Source of the DNA: Macrocystis pyrifera
Lineage: Eukaryota > Sar > Phaeophyceae > Laminariales > Laminariaceae
Length of the DNA stretch: 64,000 nucleotides
Assembly: GCA_031763025.1 (NCBI GenBank)
Contig: JASSKH010000002.1
Coordinates: 860,929-924,928, forward strand
Direction: 5' to 3'
Every line of letters starts with the position of its first letter. Positions within the stretch are counted from its first letter, which is position 1. The notes under the pieces are model-generated. The model did no database searches. It was not told the origin of the DNA and saw only the letters and a program-made list of their open reading frames with translations. This document shows, piece by piece, positions 11,670 to 23,019 of the stretch. Both the position numbers and the translations under genes were made by a program.

Positions 11670-11950
11670 TTGAATATTGGCATCGAGACATCGAATGCTG
11701 ACGATTAATCCGCAAACCGGCTTCGCCACGCTTCGTTCATAAATAGTTACAAAGACAATTCATATAGATACATGCTATTGCATGAGTCATAGGTTTAGAT
11801 CCGTTCTACACCTTTAGGATTTTCGTCCTCTACGGAAACAAATGCTTCAGCCTGGCGGGGCTCCCAAACCGTTCAAATTAACTAGGTACTAAATGACTTT
11901 GCACACGACGTGTGTTTTGACACCATCTCAAAATTAATCTAGACCACCGC
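11670..11950. other. Intron-like sequence, nothing recognised
   Basis: No open frame with a motif and no repeat with a second copy in the window. Confidence 0.4.
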
Positions 11951-12725
11951 GTAGGTTACACATTTTGTCGCAGCCAGGTGTATGGTGGAAAATATACCTT
12001 CCTAGGGGACTCGTTATGGTGAGAGTGTCATCCCTTCCGTATCACGCATTAACGTGCTCGGAATGGGAAGGAGGGTGGACTTGTATCAATCAACTCCTGG
12101 TGATGTTACGATAACCGCTTTAAGGTACAGTCTATACACTTTCCCACTGCTGTACTCGTTTTTGGGGTATAACGTTGGCGGTACATAGGGGTAATTAAAA
12201 GCGTGTGATGATACTTTGGAAATTGAACCTCAAATCTTGACAGAGAACCGTGTCACTGAAGAACAAGGCATGAGCCATCGTGTTCTCCATCTGGTGATAA
12301 CAAGGGGATGGGTGTCACCACAACTTCGGCGTAGATCTATTTCGGGGGACCATATTAAATATGTACATATATGGGGCTTTGTGTACACCGAAGGTCCTGC
12401 TAACTATGTTCCCCCGATATATAGGTGGTTTGGAGGGTGGGAAAATGGTGATATGCTGGTAGATAGCTGCTAAGAATCAGGACCAAATATGATTGGTTTG
12501 AAAACGAAATGAGTTACCACCGGGAGGATCGTCGATCACGAAAACTGCCTTTTGCAGCAGAAAAAGCAACGCTCCCCGAAGGGTGTGGCAAGGGAGCTCC
12601 CTTGGCTGGACGGTCGCCGACAACCCTGTTTCGAACTGACGTTTTGGCATGCATCGCGTCGTGAGTAAGATTTGAGTGTGACACGATGCTCAGGTAGACT
12701 ATCAACACGGCCGAGAGCCTTTCGG
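11950..12725. repeat. Block D, copy 3
   Basis: Colinear with 45-630 and partly with 2695-2970; see the first copy for landmarks. It is interrupted by a MITE at 12338-12422 that the other copies lack, so the MITE inserted after duplication. Confidence 0.6.
12338..12422. mobile_element. Short copy of MITE family 1
   Basis: The ends TATTTCGGGGGACCATA and TAACTATGTTCCCCCGATATA are imperfect inverted repeats flanked by TA on both sides. The centre GGGGCTTTGTGTACACCGAAGGTCCTG matches the family. About 85 bp. Confidence 0.6.
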
Positions 12726-12729
12726 GCAA

Positions 12730-13060
12730 ATGCTTGAATGCCGAGAATGAAAAGGGAGAATACCAGCAACCAGAAAAAACAGGACACTGCGCTGGTGCCG
12801 TGCTGTAAATGGGTTGTGCAAGACGTCTCAGGCCGGTGTTGGGATTCGCACACGACCGCACGCCTGACAAGACCCGAAACCCTCTGCCAGTTACACATTT
12901 TTCTTTTGTTATCTGTCGCATTGCTTGTTCGTGTGACACTGACACAAAAGTTGATCTTCGTTTGAGTGCACGCGATTCGAATACACAACTCCTTCGGACA
13001 TTTCTGATCTGGAAACTACAGTAATTATCTTTGTGGTCTTGTCTGTAGCGAACGACGGTC
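12730..13060. other. No gene recognised
   Basis: Only antisense-type frames; no second copy in the window. Confidence 0.4.
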
Positions 13061-14690
13061 ATGACCGCGACGTACACTTCACGATCGCTGCAAAAATGCG
13101 TTGTAGATCAATATCAATACCATATTTGTTGACCCTGTTCTCTCAGACCCCTTCCGCGTTTATTAACCGTATTTTTTCGTTGTTCGTGCTAGCGCGAGAT
13201 AGAGGTCGACCTCACCGGACGAAACTGCCTCATCGTGATCCCCGATCCCGACCGTGTCGGGGTCGGCTTCGGGCGTGCTCGCGCCGTGCCCTGGCTGCCG
13301 GCTGGCTGGGTGTGAAAACTTCAGCTCAGTGTTGGACTAATCGAGTTGTTGACACCTGATTTATCACAGTCTCGTGGCCAAATAATTTGTGTGTCGCCCT
13401 ACCTGTGCTCTGTCAGGCCTACGGCTCATCAAACCTTCTTCTAAAATTAAATAGTTATTATGCCAGCACCCAGAGTGTACCTCTTCTCGTTTGTTCGAAA
13501 CCGGAGAGGCCGGATCCTCCGCGGCATCGACAGCTCATGGATGCAAAAATGTGGGGAATATGTGCTGGGGTGGCCGGCCTCACCCTCTTCCGTTGCTTGT
13601 GCCTCGAGGGTTGGACGTTCCAAAAACGACTGTCGAAATTCCGATTCGGGCTACTTTAGTTGTGAAAGCTCGAGTTCTGCGCAAAAATGTTGACATTCGT
13701 TAGCGAGCCTATGGTCGCGAAACGGGTGTCGTGCTTCTTCGGCTGCTGTTCACGCCGGCCGTCTAGACTCCGTGGGGCAGAGAGGACGGGGTCTTTGTCG
13801 TCGACCGAATCGGATGAGCCTACGCCGCGAGAGGAGCGGCACGGTGATGAAGGCGTACAAACGGTGTCTACGTTTTAGATTTTTTGTACACGCAGCACTC
13901 ACTGGCGGGCGGTTGTCGCATGAATCGTTGAGTTTTAGTAGTGTTGTGAAGGCGTTTGTTTCTTATGTAACGCACAGACAAAATTGAGGTTTATTTGTTC
14001 TGGAAGAGTACATGACGGGCTACGCTCACCCTGCAACATCTTTCGTTGCTGACCCTCGAAGGTATAATTGTGTCCGTCCTCGTCGTGGCTACTGCTGTAG
14101 AGATGAATTGAGTGCATGTTGGTGGTTTGCCCCCGTCTACGCCAACTGCCGTAGAGACGAAAGGGGTGCTTGTTGATGATTTCTTCCTTGCTCCGCCTAC
14201 TACAGTGGAGCCGAACGGAGTGCATGTTGATTATTTCCTATCACCTCTGTCCACTGCTGTGGAGACGAATGAAGTGCATCTTGATGATTTTCCTCTCGCC
14301 TCTGCCACTCTCAGTACGAGTAGAACTGAATGCAGTGCACGTGGATGACTTTCTCCCGCCCCCGCCGCTAGCGTGAATAGAGTTGAATGGAGTATAACAG
14401 AAGGGTTTTCTCCCGCCTCTGCGTACAAAAACAAATGGCGATGACTTACGACCTCAGGGCGAGTTTCCCCCTACGCCCCACAATAAAATAATGAGCATGG
14501 TCTATGATTTTGGTTCCCCCTTCGATCACCGTGCTTCCCTACCCCGAATGCCGTGCCGGGGTGGCCTCGGGCGTGCGTGATGTACTGCTTGCTGGTGCTG
14601 CCGCCGCCGCTGCGTTGTTGCTGCTGCTTGCTGCTGCTGAGTTCGCTCCACTAACGTACTCGCCGGCGCTTCGTACTGTGGATTAGGTTG
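13060..14690. repeat. Dispersed repeat family E, copy 1
   Basis: About 1.6 kb that is colinear with 39590-41400. Shared landmarks in order are GTTGACCCTGT-CTCTCAG, GACGAAACTGCCTCATCGT, GCCGTGCCCTGGCTGCCGGC, GAGAGGCCG-ATCCTCCGCGGC, TGTGGGGAATATG, AAAAATGTTGA, CCTCTTCGGCTGCTGT-CAC-like text, GACGGGGTCTT, ACCGAATCGGATGA, and a distal CTG/GCC-rich part with CGTGCTTCCCTACCCCG. No conserved long frame is seen, so it may be a non-autonomous element. It appears to interrupt a third copy of block A, whose 3' part resumes at 14705. Confidence 0.6.
14050..14420. repeat. 54-bp minisatellite, about six units, 18-codon period
   Basis: Units of 54 bp run in tandem, for example from 14099, 14153, 14207 and 14261. 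Each contains GAG-CGAA-GG-GTGCATGTTGATGATTT-like text followed by a C/T-rich half. Because 54 is divisible by three, the plus strand at 14112-14348 reads a repeated peptide with core VHVDDF and TAVETNG. The array sits inside family E copy 1 and is missing from the copy at 40.7 kb, so it expanded locally. Whether it is ever translated is unknown. Confidence 0.7.
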
Positions 14691-14704
14691 ATCGACTTGC
14701 ATGG

Positions 14705-14990
14705 ATGGTGAAACCCCTAATTTGATCGTTTTTCCAGCACCCAGAGGGGACGAAGACAACTGCGGAAGGGCAACGTCTATCTTATCACGCTTGGGACACG
14801 ATGAAGAGTTATCCCCCTCTGTTAACCATTACATCGCTCGATCGGTCGCACTACGTAAAGTTTTAGAATACCAACACTCGTGAAGATGATGACCACCGCA
14901 TGAAGCACAACGACTTATTAAAGTAGCTTCCGGTCGAACACTGGTTGCTTCTAGCCCTCGACGTCATGCGTAGGGACAGACTGTCTCCGT
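14705..14990. repeat. Block A, copy 2 (3' fragment only)
   Basis: It matches the distal part of block A at 7555-7780 and 22285-22520: GATCGTTT, GCCGGA-like text, CATCATACTTGGG, a C-rich stretch, and CGGTCGAA-A-TGGTTGCTT-TAG-CCTCGACGT. Its 5' part is replaced by family E. It restores the A then B order ahead of the second block B. Confidence 0.45.
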
Positions 14991-15615
14991 TGCACGGCGT
15001 TTAATAGCCAAGGCCACCAAGCTAATATTGGCCATCGTCGCTTACATCATTTGTGAACAACCTGACGCAAGAGCTAGCCACGTGGCGGGACATACTGTTT
15101 CGGTTTAAATGCTTTGTGGTCAGTATTTGGGTCGTTCTTATCGGAGAGCTTTTTTCCATCTTTTCCATGTTTAATTTCGCGCAATTTTTTCATCCTTCAG
15201 ATTTTCCTGACTGCTTTTTCCAAATATGTGAAATGTAACAGACCTGAGGTTTTTGGTTGTGGAGAATTTTACGAATAGTGACAGAACGCCTCCGTGTCTT
15301 GATACATATCTCAAATTATTTCCAAGCTTTGGAAATTCTGGAAAAAACGCTCTCCGGTAAGAATGAGCCTGAGACGCGGTGCGGAACAAATGTGAGTCAA
15401 TTTGTAGATCTTGATGAAGGAGGTATATACTAAATGGCATTATAGTTGCTGTTTAAATGCACAACGTCACCACTAACATCCCTTTACTCACAAAATGCAT
15501 AACGCGAAAGGTTCTTAACATTGGTTCATCGAGATTCCTATATCGGAAAAACAAGCATACACTTGTCTCAGCCATCCTAAGTCTGCGAAAATAAAGCCCG
15601 GCGTTGTACTGAAGC
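14990..15615. other. No gene recognised
   Basis: T-rich stretch near 15140-15260; no motif or paralogue seen. Confidence 0.4.
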
Positions 15616-15794
15616 CTTAGTTTGTCACTAGCTCAATACCAACCACATCTAGAAAAAGTGTGAATCTCCCATCTTGCATTTTGAAGACTTGCGTCTAGGT
15701 TTGAATACGGTGGCGCACCCACGTCGATTGTAATAGAAAGAGTTTTATAAACGTTTGAAACTTTCATCGAGGCAGGTATTGACGGACAGCTCAC

Positions 15795-15866
15795 CGGTAA
15801 GCTGATTGTTCCTGAGGTCGAGGGTCGTGAGCGCCACCAGGTTGCCAAGACAGTCCGGAATCGAAC
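15795..15866 (-). CDS. Single-repeat LRR exon (72 nt, intact)
   Basis: The minus strand has an AATCCAG acceptor and a CCG|GTGAGC donor 72 nt apart, phase 1-1. It encodes one LRR: GSIPDCLGNLVAL, then T-T-L-D-L-R-N-N-Q-L-T-G. It is the downstream member, in the coding sense, of a 459-bp tandem pair with the exon at 16254-16325. The two exons differ at 9 of 72 nucleotides. By my codon-by-codon comparison that gives five amino-acid changes and three silent codons, and three of the changes fall on the exposed positions of the L..L.L..N strand. No stop or frameshift. Confidence 0.78.
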
Positions 15867-16253
15867 CTGGATTCGTGGCGAGCGATATATGATGCCAGGA
15901 GAGGATAGGTCTGTTGCTTCGGTGCTGTACACACGACACGGCCGTACTGAAACAAGACATAATTATTCCAAGACCTGACTTGAGCAAAAGCAAGCGTAAA
16001 CCGCGTATCGGGTACACGGCGAAATTCGATGCGAAACAAGCGAACCGAGATACTGAATAATACAGGGGTACTAAAGCCTTAGTTGTCCCTAGCCCAATAC
16101 CAACCACAGCTTGAAAACGTGTGAATATCTCCTCTTACATGTTGAAGAGTGACGTCTAGGTTTGAATACGGCAGCGTACCCACGTCGATTGGAATTGAAA
16201 AGTTCCATAAACTTGGGAACTTTCATCGAGGCAGGCGTTGACGGACATCTCAC

Positions 16254-16325
16254 CGGTGAACTGATTGTTCCCTAGGTCGAGGATCTTGAGCGCCACCAGA
16301 TTGCTCAGACAGTCCGGAATCGAAC
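16254..16325 (-). CDS. Single-repeat LRR exon (72 nt, intact)
   Basis: The minus strand has an AATCCAG acceptor and an ACCG|GTGAGA donor 72 nt apart, phase 1-1. The repeat reads GSIPDCLSNLVAL, then K-I-L-D-L-G-N-N-Q-F-T-G. It is the upstream member of the tandem pair with 15795-15866. Spliced to its neighbour across an intron of about 387 bp, the frame stays open and two consecutive LRRs result. The intron flanks are homologous to each other and to those of the 8.4 kb exon. Confidence 0.78.
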
Positions 16326-16539
16326 CTGGATTCGTGGCGCGCGATGTAACGACAGGAGAGGATCGTTCTGTTGCTTCCTTGCTGCCCCAACGATATACAC
16401 ACGACACGGCCGTACTGAAACAAGGCGGAAGTTTCCAAGACCTTACTCGAGAAATAAAAAACGTAAACCGCGTGTGAGGTACACTGCGAAATTTGATTCA
16501 AAGCAAGAGAACCGAAATGCTGAACCCTGCAAGAAATCA

Positions 16540-17665
16540 CGCGTCCTTTTATGTTGCGCAGTTTCCGATCTCGTGCGGGTGTCTCAATGACGCAGTCAAC
16601 AAAACGTGCGTAGGCTTAGTCACAGTCGTCGTAAAAAACCACGCACAGCGCCTTCGTGTTTTGAAATGCGTCGATTTTGACTGAATCGTAGTGAACGGGA
16701 ATGTACTTTATCGTTTCGCTGAAAACGTTATAGTTAATCGCTGCAGGTTCGGCCGCAGATATTTGTCGAGCCTCTCCAGCCATTCCACCACTCGCCATTA
16801 CACATTCACCGCCAAATTTTGGCCGCATTCACCTGCACACATTTCGTGTCGGCTTCTCCCAGTGCGATGAAGCCTTGCGATATGATTCCTCATTGTTTAG
16901 AGCACGGCCAAGCACAATAACGCACCTATTATACCGGTTCCTCGTAACTAGCAGGCGGCTGTTCATGGGTGGCAATCATTTCACGGGGTACATGGCTAGG
17001 TGAAAACGTATCTCGTGCGCGGCAAGCAACGTTGTTCGCACTTGGTTCCTAAAACACTTGACTGAGCTAATATTAGGTCCAAAAGCGTCAGGTCGTTATT
17101 CTTAATGTTACTAGCAATCAAACCTACATGACATACAGGCATTTGCCAACGGATAATATACCTAGTACACTATAGGGATACTCTACGACCGAAACTGTGA
17201 ACCGCCCACGCGCGGGCTTCGTTAACAATTCAATACAATAACAGATATGCCGGCCACAACGCAGGTCAGTAGATCCGTGGCAGCATCCGTCTGGTCTGAC
17301 CCACACGTAACAAACCGTTAAGTTCGACTTGGAATCCCTCAGTAGAGCTGGCAAATATTGCCTCACTGACAGCACGCTGAAGACGACACCGCAGTATCAT
17401 GCTTCCTTTCGTGAGGTCGGCATATATATATTACTGTGCAGGGTTGTGTGAAGTACCGAAGGTTGATAGCAATATCCGCATAGAATACCGGGGCACGGAT
17501 CCGAGCCCGACCCTCGACCACGAAAGGTACGACCGCCGACACCTTAACAAATGGCGAAAGGACGACTGCGACCGCCTGATGTACATTATCTAGGTTTACT
17601 GCTCTTCACGCACGTAGTCCAAACCTTCCGCTGGCATGATGAATATAACTGTCGACAAAGATTCC
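16540..17665. repeat. Block B, copy 2 (remainder)
   Basis: Continuation of the homology to 8650-9870; see copy 1. The central minus-strand frame at 17124-17375 reads LPALLRDSKSNL where copy 1 reads LPDLPQDAKSHL, followed in both by a V/I-R-x-D-G-x-C and STD pattern, without a frameshift between them. Confidence 0.6.
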
Positions 17666-19600
17666 GGACTCGGGGTACGAGTTGAAAAACCGTTTTCGTG
17701 CCCGAACTGAGAAGACGTGGGCTACGTCAGGTACGAACTAGCATTTCTGGTCACATTAAGATCTTATTTGTTTGCTGTTTACATCATCTGCAACACACAT
17801 TAGGAAAGCTGGGCACGGGTCTTCCGCTTCACACGGCTACACAAGACCATGCACTCACCTAGAGAGTATTAGGGTCGCGGACAATGCATGAAAGTAATAT
17901 TTTAACCTAAAGGTTTATCTATTGTACACGGCACCAAACAAGACTGTAAATTTTCAGGAATATTAACAACAAAAGCAAGTCTGTCACATCGCCAACATGT
18001 TGGGCAGCTCGGTATTCGGGTAGAGCCATGGATGCACAAGAGCACTCAAATGTACAATCGCCACAGCTTTATACTTCGAGTACTCATAAATACAGAACGA
18101 TTCAAAACCCCGCGCGCATTGAAGTGGACAATATATCACAGAGTCGGCAGTATTGCTTGCGTCTCACTTTTGTTTTTAACAGTTAATGAAACACAATCCA
18201 GGCGACAGTCAAGTTGGTGGTATGCAGGACCCTCTCACTGCGGGCAGCAAAGGCAACATCCAAATCACCCTAAACCAACAGAGCGTTTAGCTGTACTTAG
18301 TCTAGAACCCGAACGATCGACAACACAACCTTGCCCTCAGACACACTTCAACCGAACCCACGATCGTTCGTCGGATCAGCAAACGGTCAACGCGCCAGAA
18401 CAGGAAACGTTTCCGATGTATTAAGTCACTAAACATGGCACAAATATATAGCCAGATATAAAGAAAAAGACATACCCCGCCGTTTTGAACTGCGTCGTGC
18501 TATCTGCGCTGTTTAGAAATGCCAAAGCGTTCGCTTGGTAGATTACTGTGAGCACGTTTGCGCTCCTATCTACATGAAAGGACCATCGATGACGAAGACT
18601 GACGTCCAGCAGTATTTCGGTAGGTATTGCGTTCGACCTAACGAACATATTCTCCCCCGGAGCAAACGGTCATCGTGCGGTCGCCATCGACGACGCAGCC
18701 GAAGGGCACGAACAAAACGCCCCCTCCGCGGAATAGACTTCACGTCTTTTACTGGATATTCGATTGAATCGTGTACGTCACCGACGCTGTCCTGAGCGAC
18801 CATTTTACATTTTGGGGGAGAGCCGTGCCCGGTGGGGTGTTTAAAGATGGCGAAGAAATATCGGTCGGCCGAGTGTAGTTCAGGCATGTGGAGGGTTTCG
18901 CCGGACTGGAAAACAAAATCGTGAACAAACACTGGATAGAACGCATCGTTCGAAACAGCACTAACTCTGGAATCAGCGCCAAGCATGGTTGATTGTTTGA
19001 CAGAGAAAACACAAGCGCAAGCGTCGTTTGAGCTCTAGTGATATCAGCCTTACAAGAATCGTTTTTGTCGGCTGTTATCGTCGAAAAGACTTGACGAGAC
19101 CACCAACCTGTTCAATGCTAAAAAGTCCACCTGAACTCAAGCATATAATTGCTAATAATTTAGCAAGGACTCACGTCACACGTCACGGCAATCGGGGCAC
19201 CGCACCATTCCTGTGCTCTTGACTTAATGTCTACCTCTCACAAAGAACCTCGGCCTGAAAAACAGTACCCGCGCAGTCCCATGAGCCGTCTCGTGGGCGT
19301 TAGACACACGATCTACACGACCAAAAACTGAGAAAACGAATCGGATTGTATATATAGAACTGCATACCGTACGGCTTCCTCGGCTATGATCGACCGCCAG
19401 TCACAAATTTGGGCTCTGACGCACCTCCCCTGCTACTGTCCTGTTACGTCGAGGTGATTTGTCCCGAGTAAATGTGACCAAACCCTCTGGGACTTGGCTC
19501 CTGGGTTTCAAACTTCGATGTATCATTCCGTCAAATCTCGTTGTGAAGCGACAGCGCCATTTCTCACCCGAGAGTCTACTTCTCATGTGCTCCTGAAATT
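17665..19600. other. No gene firmly recognised
   Basis: The first bases still resemble the end of block B. A minus-strand frame at 18570-18986 (138 residues from its first start) has mixed, protein-like composition, with a Phe/Tyr-rich first half and an Arg-rich second half, but no domain I can name. A plus-strand frame at 18032-18424 is equally anonymous. Both may be chance. Confidence 0.3.
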
Positions 19601-19604
19601 TTTG

Positions 19605-19875
19605 CGTCTATTATGCACTACCAGACGAGGCGTTCTACGATAGAGGTTTACAGCATTGTTTCTGAGGGCGCCCGTTACTTGAGGAGCTCCACGCCTCACG
19701 CGAAAACTGACTTCTGCAAAAATCAAATGGCATCCCGATGAATAGTCCCATGGCCCAAGGACACACAACGTCATTTTTCGAAACAAGATTGGCATCCCGA
19801 CGATTTTGGATTAAGGAGTCCCGTCATTCAGAATCGGTTTAGCGGAAATGTGCTACCTCTATCGTAGTACGCGCC
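19605..19875. repeat. Repeat F, copy 1
   Basis: Direct copy of 29020-29275. Shared text includes GAGGCGTTCTACGATAGA, GTTTCTGAGG, GGCATCCCGATGA-TA-TCCCATGG, CATTCCGACGATTTTGG or its near match, TTAAGGA-CCCCGTCAT and GTGCTACCTCTAT. Homology ends abruptly on both sides. No shared open frame. Confidence 0.6.
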
Positions 19876-20179
19876 GAACGTAGGGCCGGGCATTTTCCTA
19901 TTGAGCTGAACGTATGTAGCTGACAATGTGTGCGTGATGATTAGTTGCGTACAAGGAAAGAGATAATGTTGTAAACCCACAAGTTGTAAGTACGATGTTA
20001 CTCTATTAGTATCCGCGAATACCAACGATGACAGCAAACCCGGTGGGGGAGAAACTCAAGGTGCGTTTAGTTGCGGTAAGTCGAGAATGTGATGCCAGAA
20101 AGTTAGGGTAGGGACAAGAGTCAGCGAGCGCTGTTCACTCCGTTCTGCGTGTTACTCGTATAGCGTCGTGTGTGCAGCA

Positions 20180-22690
20180 TAAAGGCTTCACATCATTTCT
20201 GGGCGCGTTTTTTATTATCGTGTGTATTGCGGAAATCTATAGGGTCGTTATGCAAATCATGTTTCGAGAGTACTCACTACACTTCTGTGGAGCGGCGGAA
20301 CTTGTTTCTCAGGCGCGTATGTACCCATGGAGTGGGTTTAACACAGCCCGACGCCAGTCAAGAGGCGCCACCGCAACGGAAAAAGCAAACAGCAACGAGT
20401 GCAAAGCTATACAAAATCCCGACTTCTTCTATTCCTGCATTGTCAAACGTTTGACTACTAAGCATATTTGAAGGAGGAGAACTCAAAGCTACTTGCGTGC
20501 CCGTTCAGTCAAGATAAAAAATATCGGGGGTTTGCTAGTTAAATTGGAAGAGATCGTTGTTGATATCCCGGGCGAGGGTATGAATGGTCCACGCCAATAT
20601 TGTCCATCATCAAGGTGTAACGATGTCAACAAAAGTATAGTGCAAAAAATAATGCATGCTTGCACGGACTTGGACTCGTGCGAACAGTCCAAGTATGTGA
20701 CCCGAGACCTGAAAAACAAGCGACATTTTTCGTTGTTCGAATAGAAACTTTATTGGATTTAGAAATGGAAGCACGTCGTTGTTTTGGTACGCGCTTGAAG
20801 TGATGGGGTTTGGTCGCGGCAGGCTATTGCACAAAATACGGGGTGCAATTGGTGTAGGGTTTCTAGAACGTCGCCTGTACCCATTCGGGAGTATGGACCG
20901 TGTGGAGACGACTCTAGACGAATTTCGCTGTGTACTCGACCTCTGTGCCTGGGGACGGTCAGGCCATCAATGAAACGAGGACATACGTACCCGTAAGCGC
21001 ATATGCCACGGTCGGGTGCACGTGCAGTTTTCCGGGGCTCCTCTCTTGAAGAGCTCGTACCTATCCCAAAATAATTTTTTTAGAAACATTGATGGCGCAA
21101 TCCGATGGCTTGGGTATAGAACCAATGGCCTTCTGCAAAACGAGAGTGTTCCAACCATAATGCAACGTAGTTCCCCAATGGACGAGCCTCGGCAGGAACA
21201 AGTGTCTCAGATAAGTATTGCCTAGATGCTCTCTGCATATTGCGAGTATGCTGAGAGAATCGAGCACTTCCCACACTCCCGATCATCGAAAGCATTGCAG
21301 TACTGGTAGCCTAAGTACCTAGTATTGTGTACAAGCCGTATCTGCAGTACAAACAAACGTATGAAATTATTGTAGTACTCAGCATCAAGAGTTTTTATCC
21401 CGTACACACTGCTAGAACTCGCAGTACTGCGCTCGCAGTGCTGTATATCCTCCTCGAAATACTGCGTGCACTGGAAGCGCTCCAGTTGCCCCCCCCCCCG
21501 CCCCAGAAGTTATTCGCTCCAGCTTCAACTCGTGACACGATCCCTAGATGATTTCTGATATAAAGTGGGGCTACATGTTTCCAAACGGAGCACCGATTAT
21601 CGAAGTATACTATGCACTCCACGCACCGTGCGCGTGTTGACAGTAATTGTTGGTACTCTCCGAGCACTAGCAGAATCGACCGACGAAACACTGCCAGCAC
21701 TTGGCGGTACCCGCGTATGAACCCTGAAAATAAATGAGTACAGCAGTATTGCACAGTACTGGACCCTCAAATGCTGCGAGTATGGCAGTATCCGCTTTTC
21801 AGAATGTTGACACACTGCGAGCACTCGCCGCACCTCACCGTCCATAAAAACGCAAATATTGGTAAACCACGGAGTACCTGAAGTGTTTCCGTCGGAAAAA
21901 TCGTAGTTCCCTACCAGGTTCTACGAGAATTTTCGAAGTTACTGCTACTCCTATGGTACAACGCGTCCGTGGCCCATTAAGGGAAAAACAGCACCCGCTC
22001 TCAGACTGTAAAAACGTGTTTGTTGCGAAAGCAACAGAGATCGAAGGACGATGTCGTAGTTTCCAGCATAATACAGACGTGTTGGCCTGTTACAACAGTC
22101 AACGAGAAAGTGAGTGTCGCCATCCAACCGCCATCCCACGGGGGTGCGAAGTGTCATCGGCACTGTGTGAAACAAGTAACACAATAAGCGAGCCAGGGTT
22201 CGTGAACGAAAGCTCACGGAGCTGGTGTGCCGACCGACTGCTCTTTGCCGAGAGAGTCCTGCATAAGTGCCGGGGCGTATATTGATTGTTTTTATACCAC
22301 AGTGCGAGCACGAAGACAACCGCGCCGGATATAATTCTAGCGTATCGTGCTTCGAAAATGATCAACAGTTGCCCCCCCCCCCCGGCTCTACCATAACATT
22401 GCGCGCAACATTAGCCTTTACAATGCCAACGGGCGTGACGATAATGGCATGAAACACCACGGTTTATTCAATCATGTACCGGTCGAACAAGGGTTGCTTT
22501 TAGACCTCGACCTGAAGCGGCGGAATAAAACCGTCAAGGCTCCACTACATCTGTTTGGCTATACTGTCAAGCTTTCATCACGCAGTTGAAAATATTGGCG
22601 ATCCTTGGTCGTAAGTCTACACGGGTCCGTCGCTAGCATCATCCATGGGGAACAATAGGCGAGCGCCAATGTTAACAGAAGCAGCCTGCT
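20180..22690. repeat. Block A, copy 3 (paralogous segment)
   Basis: Colinear with 4990-7985; see that entry for landmarks. Repeat X lies at 20860-21075, the GCAGTACT-rich part at 21230-21800, and the partly conserved minus-strand frame at 21951-22319. Poly-C runs near 21490 and 22372 are private to this copy. Confidence 0.65.
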
Positions 22691-22699
22691 CTACGGCCA

Positions 22700-22860
22700 C
22701 AACGGGAGCTCTGGCTTGAATTGGCACACGAAACAATATTTGGCATGGAATTGTGGTCAGCTCAAGCTCTAGTTTCACCAATCCGCCGGAGGAAAATACA
22801 AAATATTTATAATAATCTAGGCACGTGGTGGGACGCATTAAGGTATATTTCGTGATTTGT
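22700..22860 (-). pseudogene. Decayed LRR N-terminal cap exon
   Basis: The minus strand reads SSGGLVKLELELTTIP, close to AKGRLVKLELIGSCIP in the intact cap exon at 30792-31010, but the TWYGV motif that should precede it is scrambled and the W..Q.GW part cannot be found. No convincing splice borders. It lies at the far end of block A copy 3 and points the same way as the LRR exons at 16.3 and 15.8 kb, so it could be the worn head of an older LRR gene. Confidence 0.4.
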
Positions 22861-22983
22861 GCTAAATACTTGAAACGATGCAACAAATGTGCTCGAACAT
22901 TATGATCTTGAGAGGGGTGGACAGACCTTGGTAGTAGACCTTTATGGGGTTTTTTGTGTTGGACGCCTGAAGCCGACCCTCAG

Positions 22984-23017
22984 ACCCGAACCCGAACCCG
23001 AACCCGAACCCGAACCC
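22984..23017. repeat. (ACCCGA)n hexamer repeat, about 5 units
   Basis: Perfect tandem CCCGAA units. One base away from the CCCTAA telomere-type hexamer, but there is no CCCTAA unit here. Confidence 0.9.
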
Positions 23018-23019
23018 TA

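Larger units (their letters stand above)
15618..16540. repeat. 459-bp tandem duplication carrying an LRR exon in each unit
   Basis: Two head-to-tail units begin near 15618 and 16078. Shared text includes CTAG-CCAATACCAACCACA, GTCTAGGTTTGAATACGG, CCCACGTCGATTG, ATCGAGGCAGG, and, beyond the exon, GTACGGCCGTGTCGTGT read on the minus strand. Corresponding exon borders are 459 bp apart (15866 and 16325). The first 15780 bases onward also belong to block B. The duplication is younger than the block duplication because the 8.4 kb copy has only one unit. Confidence 0.8.

Noticed and set aside
8411-16325. GGTTCGATTCC strings that look like tRNA B boxes
   Set aside because: They are the GSIPD codons of the LRR exons; no A box at tRNA distance.
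20520-20590. Plus-strand text GGLLVKLEEIVVDIPG resembling an LRR cap
   Set aside because: Wrong strand relative to all other LRR exons, no TWYGV or Trp motifs, no splice borders, and the same block at 5.4 kb does not encode it. Probably chance.
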